Of a stretch of 64,000 bases of DNA, positions 55,601-64,000 are shown piece by piece. Numbering within the stretch: the stretch's first letter is position 1; each line of letters opens with the position of its first letter. A program made the position numbers and the translations under genes. The stretch comes from Oegoconia quadripuncta. Its lineage: Eukaryota; Arthropoda; Insecta; Lepidoptera; Autostichidae. Location of the stretch: assembly GCA_949316235.1 (NCBI GenBank), contig OX438749.1, positions 32,436,022 to 32,500,021 of the forward strand, in the 5' to 3' direction. Below the pieces are notes generated by a model. It saw only the letters and a program-made list of their open reading frames with translations. It did not search any database and was not told the DNA's origin.

Positions 55601-58600
55601 GCCTATTTAAACAGTATAGGAAATGTTTTCGAAGCTTGCAGATTGCAGATTCGAAAACGTCTTAAGAGTCTTGAGGCGGTATCAACCGAGATGTGTCTTA
55701 AGCAGTTGACGCTATCTCAAGCTCCGTGCTAATTTATAAACCAATCTTGAGGTCTACTCAGCTGAGATCACTTGTCAAGTATTCGCCTCAGCTGCGAATG
55801 AATGATTGTCTTGAGTTTCGTTTATTAATAAGCGCACCTCTCAAATGAGTACTGTTTGAGTATGCACGTTCTTTTCAGGGCTTGAGACCGGTCACAAGAC
55901 TGTACTAAATTTTGAGAATGGTATATTTTTTTTTTTTAAATACATAAAAAATCCACAGACTTTTTGTCCGTGCCTTTGTTTTATTAGTTTTAATTTGTTA
56001 TAGTGTTAATTATTTTTTTTATGCTTATACTATACAGCGTACTACTGGGTCGCACTTGTGTTACAGCATGCGTGATTTTCGCAAGTGCGAGCTCAACTTA
56101 AAACTACGGGATGCGTTTTTTTTTTTTTTTTTTTTCTTGGTGGTATATTGGAATGGTTTATTAATACGGGCCAAGGCGTACATGTGGAGCATTCCGCTAT
56201 GTGGAAGTGACACGTGGATCATGACACAACGCGGTAGCTGGAGCTGCATCAGCTCCAGGAGAACTTCGACATGCCTTTGATCACCACTTACCGTTGAAGA
56301 CAAAGTCTGGCTCGTTTCTGAGCTTTTGGCTCAGCAGTGACCATCATTTCCCTGAGTATCCCGGCCAACTCCTCACAAGGCACCGGCAGCAACGGCAGTA
56401 CCACGTCCACTCTGCCCGCGCGTGGGTCCAGCGCTGTCCCACTGCTGGGGTAGAGATCATAATAATCATTATTATTATAATTTTATATATCAATAAATAT
56501 TTATTTAGTACACCTATATATTTACGTTTGTATTTTGTTGCTATTTTATAGATGTTATGTTTAAGTAGGTATATTTGTCTATTGATCTATGTATGTATCA
56601 ACGACCTGTTTGGTGTAGTGGTTAACAACTCTGACTGCTATACCAAAAGGTTGCGGGTTCAAATCCCGCTAGGGGCATATGTTTGTATGATAAATTCAGA
56701 CATGTGTTCCCGAGTTGTGGATATTTATATATTTATTTATTTGCAAAAAAAAAAATGTATTTTTGTAGTTTGTCAACCATCTGGGATCCATAACACAAGC
56801 CTAGATGCTTAGTGTGGACCTAGATGGCGCTGTGTGTATGTGCAAAGATATTTATTAATTATGTGTAGTAATCTACAAACGCAAACAAATAAAGCGCTGT
56901 CTCATTTGACTAAATGAGACAGCGCTTTATTCTCATCTAACTAATATTATAAATGCGAAAGTTTGTTTGTTTGTTGGTTCGTTGCTCAATCACGGGGAAA
57001 CGGATGAACGGTTTTGGCTGAAATTTGGTATATATGTAGAATAATTGGTATATGGCTTGCTGTGGGGAAATGCCGCGGATATAAATACAATCTTTGTTTT
57101 ACAAAAACGAGCCGTTCGCGCAATTTATCTATTGCGACCTGCAGTGTCACTTAGCGACAGATTTAAAGAGTATAATATTCTAACCTTATCGTCACAGTAC
57201 ATTTTTGAAAATCTAATATAAAAAAAATATAGCATCATTTAGGAAAAATAGTGATAAACATGATGTCAATACAAGAAATAAAGATAAACTTGCAGGTCAC
57301 ATAAGTCGCCTCCGCAAAGTCAGTAATTCATTCAAAGGGTTATGTATACGCTTTTTCAATAAAGTTCCTGTTGATATACAAAAGCTTCCTTTCAATAAAT
57401 TTAAAGATACTATAAAAACAGAAACTTATTAAGAAAGCATATTATAAAATATCAGATTGTTTAGATGATAAACAATCATGGACATAACCAGCCCGTTCGC
57501 ATAACCAGGCTATTTCACAATTAATAATGAAATAATTATAATATAAAATAATAATTTTGTAATATAAAAACCTTTTTTTTTAAGAGCGACCTCTCGAGTT
57601 TCTTGCTTGTTCTTCTCAGGGGAAAATTGCCTTTTGAACAAGCAGTAGCTTTAAAAATGTAAAATCTGACTATTTTAAGTGTACCCTGTGTACCTACAAA
57701 ATAAAGCATTTTTTGATTTAGATTTTTAACTTACCTAATATGCCCTATTTCTTTCCTAACGGTAAAAAAAAAACCCATAATTTAATACAATACAAATACT
57801 CTTTATTGCGCAATAATTTTTGATAATAACAATAGATCAAACGACCTGTTTGGTGTAATGGTTAGCAACTCTGACCACTATACCAAAAGGTTGCGGGTTC
57901 GAATCCCGCTAGGGGCATATGTTTGTGTGATTAATACGGACATGTGTACCCGAGTTATGGATGTTTCCATTTATAATAAGTATTTATTTACAAAAAAAAA
58001 ATGTATTTATGTATTATATCAACCATCTGGTATCCACAACACAAGCATATAGTTGCTTACTGTGGAACTAGATGGCGCTGTGTGTATATCTAAGGATAAG
58101 GATACTAAGGATCACAATTAGGCGGTCTTATCACTAAAAGCGATCTCTTCCAGAAAAATCTAAATTATGGATTACCCAGTATTCCAATAACTTACCTATT
58201 TCCTTCATCATCAGATCCCTCATCACCGCTGGCTTGAGCTTCGTCTTCATCATCGGAGACCAGAGCGTCTGGTCCGCCGGGTGGACATCCCATCTAGTAA
58301 AAACAAATGTTTTATCAAAGTCAAAAATATTCTATTCACTGCAGATACAAAAATATCAATTATTGAACAGTCAACATATTTTTGTCAACAAGTTCGCCGC
58401 TTCTTTTCCCACAGATGATTTCCCTTTCCGAAGCGGTAGCAGCTTGGACATACTGACTGACAGATAAATGAAATAAACTGTTTTTATTTCCAGTAGATTT
58501 AAATTGACATTCAACAAATGATATCATGTATCTTACGTTGAAATAAATGCTTGAAGTTTTTGAAGAAATATTTTTCGAACGTACATAATATTTTCGTAAA

Positions 58601-61600
58601 TAAACAGTGAAGGAACAGTTAAAATATTAATTTCTTTAAACCTGTCCCGGAGAGAGTCATGTCGACGCAGATTATAAATTGCTCGTATTGCTCTCTTTTG
58701 CAAAATTAAAATATCTTCTACGCCAGCTGCTCGTCCCCAAAGCAAAATACCGTTAGACATAATACTGTGGAAATAACTAAAATAAACCAATCTTGCAGTA
58801 GTCACATCAGTTAGCTGTCTAATCTTATGCTGCGGAACTCTATCTACTTGCTAAATATTCTAGACGTGGTTCCCACTGAAGTCTTGGAGTCGAGAGTAAT
58901 TCCTAAAAAGACCGTCTTATCTACAAATTCTACTTTATCTTCGTCAATCATAATAATCACTGATTTTATTGATATCCTTCCGCTTGGTAAAATATTATTC
59001 GTAAAATTTTACTTCTCAAAAAACTTACCGCACTTTTTTAGCATTTAAAACTGTAAACCAACGTAAAATTAACCGAAGAGTATTATTCACCTTGTCAGAA
59101 ACATTGTCTTTTCTGTCAACTTTAAAAACTAATGGATGTATCACCAGCAAATAGTACTATCTCGGTCAATCTCTGAACCATAAATGGGAGATCATTTATA
59201 TAAACTAGAAACAGAGAAGGGCCTAATATTGAGCCTTGTGGCACGCCTATCCTCACTCGAGAGCCTGGTCAGGCCTCCGTCACTCGCTCAAAGTTGCGCG
59301 ATAAGTACCTACCGGCTAGCCGTGCGTTCGAACACACAATTGAGCACAGGGGTGCCACAAGCGCGCCGCGCGGCACGTACGTATCTACCTTACTGCGTAT
59401 TAATGGATCTTTATAAATTTTTAACTGAGTTCCAAAAAAAGGAGGAGGTTATCAATTCGGGTGTTTTTTTTTTTTGTGTATGTTACGCGATAGGTATTTC
59501 CGGCAATTATGAACCGATTTTAATGATTCTTTTTTTATGAGAAGGGTATAGCTCAAGGGTGGTACCATCGGATCATAACCGACTACAAAACAAAGGAAGA
59601 AGTTTCGAAGTCGGTTGTTTTGCCAATTTTTTGGCGGGTGGTTATTTCTACTACCTTGAGTAAAATTTCATACTCAAAATGACTCTCAAGTCGGTACGTA
59701 ATATTGTAAGAAATTTCATTATGCACTGGCAGCGTAGAGCGGGAAAAGCCCGCGTCCCCCACTGGCAGTAATACCACAGATAATACCAGCCAGTTATTAG
59801 CGCCCGCGCCGCGCCGGGCCGTCCCGGCAGACAGACCCGGCGCGGCGCGCGCTGTCACAATGACACTGGCCACTCTCTTTGCGCCGGGCGGCGGCGCCCA
59901 TTATATAAAAAACCTAGCGGCTAGTGACAAAACAATGAATCTCGATTTTTTCCGCGTCACTTTTTTTGTATACTGAATCGAACTAGTTTACTGGGGTAAG
60001 AAAAAGCCGTACGAAATATACTATTAAAATATACACAAGCGTTTTAACAATGTCGAATTCACGACATTGTTGTGCGGTATCGTCGTTGTCGTTTTTCACA
60101 TTGCCAAAAGATGAGGACAGGTAAGTGTTTATTTTTCGGTATATTTTTACAAAAAACTTTTCATCGAACTTGATGGAGCCTGGGAGCAATTTGTAAGATA
60201 TTTTAAAATCAATATCATTTAATTCTTGCTTGTGGCCATGCTTCCCACATGATTATTTAATTAAACTTTATATATTTGCCGTTATTAAATTTACAAATGC
60301 AAAGTTTAGGGAGGGTAAAAAACAAATTGACCATTTTGTAAAATTAAATCATTTATAAAACAATTTCGTATTTTATTTAATTGGACCAACCCTAACGTAT
60401 TCTCGCATTCGCCGCACGTCATCGCGCGTTGTGCGCTTGGAAACGCTCCGTTGAGTCAAAGCCGTTAAGTTCATTTTTCCTCGCGTTCGCTTGACAGCTA
60501 GAAAGAATGCGTAGGTATTTGTCGTTTTGCAGGGAAGTGATGTATCTGTTACTTTAGTAACTTATTAGTAATCTGTGGCCTGGTGATCTTACCCCATTGA
60601 CATCTACCTTTTGTATTCTTTATTCTAAATAAGACTGAATCAAGATAAGGCTCTCAGATTTGAATCAGTAATGTTTCAATTTCAATAATAATGTTTTGTG
60701 ATCAACACAGTCAAATGCCATTGAAAGATCGCAAAAAATACCAATTGCATTTTGTGAGTTTTCCCAAGCTTCAAAAATGGCTATTGAACTGTGACACATA
60801 GAAGCGTATGTTACCTTCTCCCAGGCCCTGGTGCGCTCCCGATAGCTGAGGCCGGGCCCGCTCTGCCGCAGCAGCTGCGTGAGGGCCCGGTGGGCGGCCG
60901 CGGCCCGCTCCCCCCGCTCCCCCCGCCCCCCCCGCCCCCCCCGCCCGCACAGCAGCTGGCACAGCGGCCGCAGCACGGCGGCCAGACTGGACGCCGGCAG
61001 CTCCCCGCCGGATACCTGCAGCGATGCCCTCCAAAGATCCGTACCCCAAAACACCATCCACTTCCTGGCTCCATCATGACGACCCGTTTGGTGTAGTCGT
61101 TAGAAACTCTGCAGCTACACCAAACGGTCGCGGGTTCGAATGCCGCTAGGGGCATATGTTTGTATGATGAATACAGACATGTATTAACCGCCTCCGTGGT
61201 TCAATGTAAACAACACTGAGTTTACGATTCGGAGGTCGCGGGTTCGATCCCCAGCGGGGTACATGTTTAAGTACTCGGTTTGGTTCCGGTTGTCAGAGAT
61301 AAGATAGCCAGTCCCCCAAATGTGTTGAGGTTTCCGGGTTAGTACGCTTCCACCTTCGACCTCATCTTCACTTAACATCAGGTGTGATTGAGGTCAAGTA
61401 CGAACCCGTCGTGCAATAAAAAAAAATAAAAAAAATGTGTTCCCGAGTTATGGATGTTTTTCATTTATATATGTATTTATTTACAAAAAAAAAATAACTT
61501 TCCTCCTGTAACCTAAACGGCTTGACAGATTTTGAAGTGCATTGTGTCGTTAGTAGTAGCCGGATTGTCATACAATACATTTTTAAGGTAAAAAATCCAA

Positions 61601-62380
61601 CATGGCGCTATGCTGTCCGGTGTTTCGGTTTTTATTATCGTATATCCATCTTCTACCTGCCACCATCATATCTAAATCTGGCAAGCTAAATGTTGATAGC
61701 ATTGTTGTGTTCTGATTGTTTAAGATAAGATATTCCTACAAATGACTTGGGGGTTCCGGGCGACTGTGTGACCTTCGGTGTCATCAAAGTCAAGCACATT
61801 TATTGTGAATCAGTAGCATCTGGTCTTACAAAATCCTTAGAGCGCTATGTTCCGCCGTAAAGGCATACAATATGACAACATTTTAGCAATTACAATTTAC
61901 AAAAATTTACTTAATTTACTAATGCGATTCTTTACATACATTGCATATATGATTAATAGGTACGTTACAATTGGTTACAATATTTCCTCCGTGGCTCAAT
62001 GTAAACAACATTGGGTTTGCGATTCGGAGGTCGCGGGTTCGATCCCCAGCGGGGTACATGTTTAAGTACTCGGTTTGGTTGGTGGTAGGGCATTTTAAAT
62101 GTCCGCCTGGCTAGCTACCACCATCTTATCTAAATCTGCCGCCAAACAGCAATCTTAATAGCATTGTTCTGTTCCGGTTGTCAGAGATAAGATCTTCACT
62201 TAACATCAGGTGTGATTGAGGTCAACTATCAACCGGTTGTGATTATAAAAAACATTTTTGGATTAAATAAACATAAAACATTTTTTACCTTGGCAATTTC
62301 CTCCAGGTAGCAGTCGATGACGTGGAGTATCATAGACTGAGCGTTCCTGGCGTATAGAGGTGTGTTTGGAGCCAGGATAC
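48918..62380 (-). CDS. RRP1: RRP1 / NOP52 family rRNA-processing protein, 3' part (5' exons outside window)
   Basis: RRP1 (Nnp-1, Nop52) acts in the nucleolus in late pre-rRNA processing of the 60S subunit; vertebrate RRP1B also brings protein phosphatase 1 there. Seven exons join in frame to 516 residues plus stop. Seen: a Nop52 segment with [15 protein letters not shown] and [11 protein letters not shown], an acidic linker ([17 protein letters not shown]), helical segments with [20 protein letters not shown], a basic [12 protein letters not shown] patch, then a 250-residue Lys/Asn/Ser-rich tail ending in the pattern [23 protein letters not shown], like the RRP1B C-terminus. The start and roughly the first 150 residues of the Nop52 domain would lie right of 62380; nothing coding was found in 62381-64000, so that intron runs past the edge. 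The family call rests on domain order and the C-terminal motif rather than an alignment. Confidence 0.85.
49757..49950 (-). repeat. SINE B, head lost
   Basis: gcgccatctaggcctacagt end and body; sits in the intron before RRP1 exon g. 49735-49760 is a SINE A head scrap. Confidence 0.72.
50087..50476 (+). repeat. Element M
   Basis: gccatgtcttatttatctta to cgagttcccgccaaaaagcc; compare 42625-43037. Confidence 0.75.
50490..50640 (-). mobile_element. LINE L C-terminal scrap
   Basis: Reverse strand reads [20 protein letters not shown] and [11 protein letters not shown]; ends 55 bp from the RRP1 exon f donor. Confidence 0.75.
50695..50798 (-). CDS. RRP1: RRP1 exon f (basic patch)
   Basis: Acceptor ccttgcag, phase 1 in. 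Reads [20 protein letters not shown] then [14 protein letters not shown]. The 3' end uses GCC|GTTAGT, phase 0, the only nearby GT that joins the next exon in frame. The reading frame stays open past it for a few codons, so this end is less certain than the others. Confidence 0.78.
50996..51940 (-). mobile_element. LINE J, longest copy
   Basis: [31 protein letters not shown] [34 protein letters not shown], one frameshift near 51570, then [20 protein letters not shown] to DDNHPWT-stop and a 3' UTR. Confidence 0.88.
52110..52530 (-). mobile_element. RTE-type LINE C-terminal fragment
   Basis: Reverse strand from 52500: [17 protein letters not shown] start, then [35 protein letters not shown], a W-x-P...GRP..RW.D pattern of RTE ends. 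Confidence 0.75.
52620..52760 (+). repeat. SINE B, 3' truncated
   Basis: cctgtttggtgtagtggtta head and gggttcgaatcccgctaggg. Confidence 0.8.
52770..53640. other. Intron sequence with a repeat shared with 41560-41620
   Basis: 53205-53270 (gtttcaagttagtctttgga) is the reverse complement of 41565-41625. Otherwise unrecognised. Confidence 0.45.
53655..54145 (+). repeat. SINE O split by a LINE L 3' end
   Basis: SINE O body 53655-53887 and head 54085-54145; between them the LINE L 3' end (53888-54084, reverse). Confidence 0.72.
54162..54313 (-). CDS. RRP1: RRP1 exon e
   Basis: Acceptor tcaacag, C completes Arg. Reads [20 protein letters not shown] and ends ASDELALR with one extra base; donor GAG|GTATCA, phase 1. 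A SINE O head ends 17 bp past the donor. Confidence 0.86.
54415..54668 (+). mobile_element. LINE N 3' end
   Basis: [24 protein letters not shown] end in frame, then ccatgggcggcggtgattgc and an A-tail. Confidence 0.8.
54882..55125 (-). repeat. SINE B
   Basis: Complete body and head; ends at 55118 against ggggccgtccataaattacc. Confidence 0.8.
55118..55560. repeat. Element with poly-C ends
   Basis: ggggccgtccataaattacc then C14 at 55138; C13 near 55485 and C14 near 55526. gacgtca occurs next to the first two tracts in inverted sense. Confidence 0.55.
55660..56175 (-). mobile_element. MITE D, interrupted
   Basis: D text 55660-55925, then about 225 bp of unrelated sequence, then tggtttattaatacgggcc at 56154-56173. 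Confidence 0.72.
56292..56444 (-). CDS. RRP1: RRP1 exon d
   Basis: The acceptor taccccag is chosen because only it keeps the frame with exon c (phase 2). Reads [20 protein letters not shown] then [10 protein letters not shown] and [12 protein letters not shown]. Donor CG|GTAAGT. The splice site and first bases resemble a dispersed repeat (see findings). Confidence 0.83.
56599..56860 (+). repeat. SINE B
   Basis: Head, B-box and gatggcgctgtgtgtatgtg end. Confidence 0.83.
57050..57730 (+). mobile_element. LINE J
   Basis: ctgtggggaaatgccgcgga start, [20 protein letters not shown], frameshift near 57415, 3' UTR to 57725. Confidence 0.82.
57841..58105 (+). repeat. SINE B
   Basis: Complete; preceded by a LINE H 3' end (57784-57830). 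Ends 90 bp from the RRP1 exon c donor. Confidence 0.83.
58196..58293 (-). CDS. RRP1: RRP1 exon c (acidic linker)
   Basis: Acceptor ttactag, phase 0 in, phase 2 out (AG|GTAAGT). Encodes [20 protein letters not shown] followed by GDEGSDDEG; acidic linkers of this kind follow the Nop52 domain in RRP1 proteins. The initial Met is internal, not a start. Confidence 0.85.
59270..60577 (+). mobile_element. DNA element with THAP exon inserted in LINE L
   Basis: GCCTGGT occurs at 59263-59269 and 60578-60584 and belongs once to the LINE (SPG codons), so it is a target duplication of 7-8 bp. Inside: TATATAAAA at 59902-59910 and a THAP start at 60050. Terminal repeats are short or lost. Confidence 0.7.
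60050..60119 (+). pseudogene. Truncated THAP exon
   Basis: [20 protein letters not shown] then DEDR at AG|GTAAGT; THAP-like CC-A-V and SFFTLPKDE with the middle shortened. No downstream exon recognised. Confidence 0.55.
60815..61015 (-). CDS. RRP1: RRP1 exon b (end of Nop52 domain, GR-rich insert)
   Basis: 67 residues, phase 0 at both ends; joins as [16 protein letters not shown], equivalent to the human LTKVGAEELTADQ region. A G/C-rich low-complexity stretch (60910-60955) encodes a Gly-Arg-rich run where relatives have a short charged loop. The acceptor gctgcag has a weak pyrimidine tract. Donor AAG|GTAACA; a LINE reverse-transcriptase fragment starts about 25 bp into the intron. Confidence 0.83.
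61078..61495 (+). repeat. SINE B split by SINE A
   Basis: B head 61078-61186, SINE A 61189-61430 (with an internal deletion after ctcggtttggtt), B remainder 61436-61495. Confidence 0.85.
61655..61790 (+). repeat. Diverged SINE A middle
   Basis: tgccaccatcatatctaaat to gggttccggg. Confidence 0.55.
61986..62255 (+). repeat. SINE A
   Basis: Head, B-box and body with a deletion near 62190; ends 34 bp from the RRP1 exon a donor. Confidence 0.83.
62289..62380 (-). CDS. RRP1: RRP1 exon a (Nop52 helix, YLEEIAK)
   Basis: Acceptor tcccag; the first two bases finish a codon of an exon outside the window. Reads [20 protein letters not shown] then [10 protein letters not shown], matching the IEIFLEEL(T/A)K helix of human RRP1. 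Donor AAG|GTAAAA, phase 0. Confidence 0.88.
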
Positions 62381-62585
62381 CTGGGAACAATATTGCAATA
62401 TGAAATCAAAAATATTTTATACCATGTTGGATACAAAAATATCACTTATCGAAAGTCAACATGTTTTTAAAACTACATCGCTTCACAGGGTGCTATGGAA
62501 ACCTGCATGCCTGAGAAATAAAAATTCAAAGGCATGTGAAGTCCCAAACCAGCATTATACCAGAGTGGTGGACTATGGCCTATTG

Positions 62586-62852
62586 ACGACCTGTTTGGTG
62601 TAGTGATTAGCAACTCTGACCACTATACCAAAAGGTTGCGGGTTCGAATCCCGCAAGGGGCATATGTTTGAGTGATGAATACGAACATGTGTACCCGAGT
62701 TATGGATGTTTTCATTTATAATAAGGGTATTTATTTACAGAAAAAATATGTATATGTAAGTATATCCACCATCTGGTATCCACAACACAAGCCTATAGTT
62801 GCTTACTGTGGAACTAGATGGCGCTGTGTGTATGTCTAAGGATATTTATTAT
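62586..62852 (+). repeat. SINE B
   Basis: Complete copy; a SINE O scrap (ggcctatatccctgctgtgg) follows at 62865-62945. Confidence 0.83.
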
Positions 62853-63047
62853 ATATTTATTTATTTATTATGGCCCATACTCCCTCATTATACGAGGGAA
62901 GGCCTATATCCCTGCTGTGGGATGTTTACGGGCTGAGATGATGACGAAGTTTCTTTTTGCCGCCAAAAATTTGTGAGTGTGTGACGCTGTCAAAGTCAAA
63001 TATCTGTTTCTGTTTATGTTTTTTTTTTTTTTTTTTTTTTTTAAATA

Positions 63048-64000
63048 TTTCGGACCCTTACACCAATCATCTAGTCCCAAACTAAGCAAAGCTTGTGCTA
63101 TGGATACTAGATAACGGATAAACATACATAAATATTTATATAAACATCCATGACTCAGGAATAAATGTTCATATTCATCACACAAACATTTGCCCGTCGC
63201 GAGATTCGAACCCGATAAAACTTGGTTGTGATTGGATGATTTGACATTCGACTAAAATTTGTAGTAATTCTTTCGGTTTAACGTACCCCAAGTCACGTCC
63301 CCTACGAGGTAGAAACTACACGTCTTTGTGTCACAGACCCCCCACCACACACAGTCACACACATATACATTCACGCCCGCACTAACACACATAAACGCAC
63401 GCACTAAAACACATATATATTATATTGTATAAATAAATAAATATTTCGGACACTTACACCAATCATCTAGTCCCAAACTAAGCAAAGCTTGTGCTATGGA
63501 TACTAGATAACGGATAAACATACATAAATATTTATATAAACATCCATGACTCAGGAATAAATGTTCATATTCATCACACAAACATTTGCCCGACGCGAGA
63601 TTCGAACCCGATAAAACTTGGTTGTGATTGGATGATTTGACATTCGACTAAAATTTGTAGTAATTCTTTCGGTTTAACGTACCCCAAGTCACGTCCCCTA
63701 CGAGGTAGAAACTACACGTCTTTGTGTCACAGACCCCCCACCACACACAGTCACACACATATACATTCACGCCCGCACTAACACACATAAACGCACGCAC
63801 TAAAACACATATATATTATATTGTATAAATAAATAAATATTTCGGACACTTACACCAATCATCTAGTCCCAAACTAAGCAAAGCTTGTACTATGGATACT
63901 AGATAACGGACGTACATAAATATTTATATAAACATCCATGACTCGGGAATAAATGTTCGTATTCATCACACAAACATTTACCACTCGCGGGATTTGAACA
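63048..64000 (-). repeat. 396-bp tandem duplication carrying SINE C
   Basis: Units 63048-63443 and 63444-63839 are nearly identical, each a reversed SINE C plus element U and a CA-rich stretch; a third SINE C starts at 63840 and is cut by the window edge. Confidence 0.9.

Larger units (their letters stand above)
58395..60790 (-). mobile_element. LINE L with inactive reverse transcriptase, split by a THAP element
   Basis: Reverse strand: [20 protein letters not shown] at 60675-60760, [10 protein letters not shown] at 60580-60610, then after the insertion [42 protein letters not shown] and VLFIYEN-type end to 58560. The catalytic (Y/F)ADD is FAGD. 58395-58560 is a LINE L 3' end in the opposite orientation. 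Confidence 0.85.

Noticed and set aside
60779..61155. Alternative GC-rich frames on both strands over RRP1 exon b
   Set aside because: Only the frame with phase-matched splice sites and the [11 protein letters not shown] motif continues into the neighbouring exons.

Overview
This is nuclear DNA of a lepidopteran insect (butterfly or moth; inferred). The evidence is intron-split genes with GT-AG junctions that rejoin in frame, AT-rich introns, and a dense load of tRNA-derived SINEs, LINE 3' ends, mariner, hAT and Harbinger-like MITEs of the kind common in that order. No bacterial features, rRNA genes or CRISPR arrays were seen. The tRNA-like segments are all SINE heads.

Two host genes can be rebuilt exon by exon, both on the minus strand. 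(1) A complete fatty acyl-CoA reductase: 12 coding exons, start codon at 30681, stop at 7978, 524 residues spread over 22.7 kb. Every junction was joined by hand and keeps frame. The dinucleotide-binding motif, the YxxxK active site, the sterile/FAR_C region and a hydrophobic C-terminus are all present. (2) The 3' part of an RRP1/NOP52 family ribosomal RNA processing gene: 7 exons between 62380 and 48918, giving the second half of the Nop52 domain, an acidic linker and a long basic nucleolar tail. Its 5' exons lie beyond the right edge.

Nearly everything else is mobile or repetitive. 1-7.9 kb: LINE fragments, a mariner-like MITE, a Harbinger-like MITE and a palindrome pair around a TATA box. 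8-30.7 kb (FAR introns): a 1.7 kb foldback, a perfect (CAGTA)173 array, a 41/42-bp minisatellite, a TA-flanked TIR element and many SINEs. 31-48.9 kb (between the genes): RTE-type LINE pieces, a 64-bp tandem array interrupted by a hAT MITE with a perfect 8-bp target duplication, foldback elements made of degenerate ~16-bp words, a GT microsatellite, and a 2.35-kb TIR element that splits a SINE. 49-64 kb (RRP1 introns): LINE copies, a THAP-bearing DNA element inserted in a dead LINE, nested SINEs and a 396-bp tandem duplication.

The two genes have no evident functional link; one makes fatty alcohols at membranes, the other acts in nucleolar pre-rRNA processing. The most unusual structures are the word-built inverted-repeat elements (35.1, 39.1, 40.9-43.2 and 46.7 kb), the intronic 666-bp hairpin, and microsatellite and minisatellite arrays that appear to have grown out of transposon ends. 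Repeat boundaries without a target duplication are approximate; everything was read by eye without database searches.
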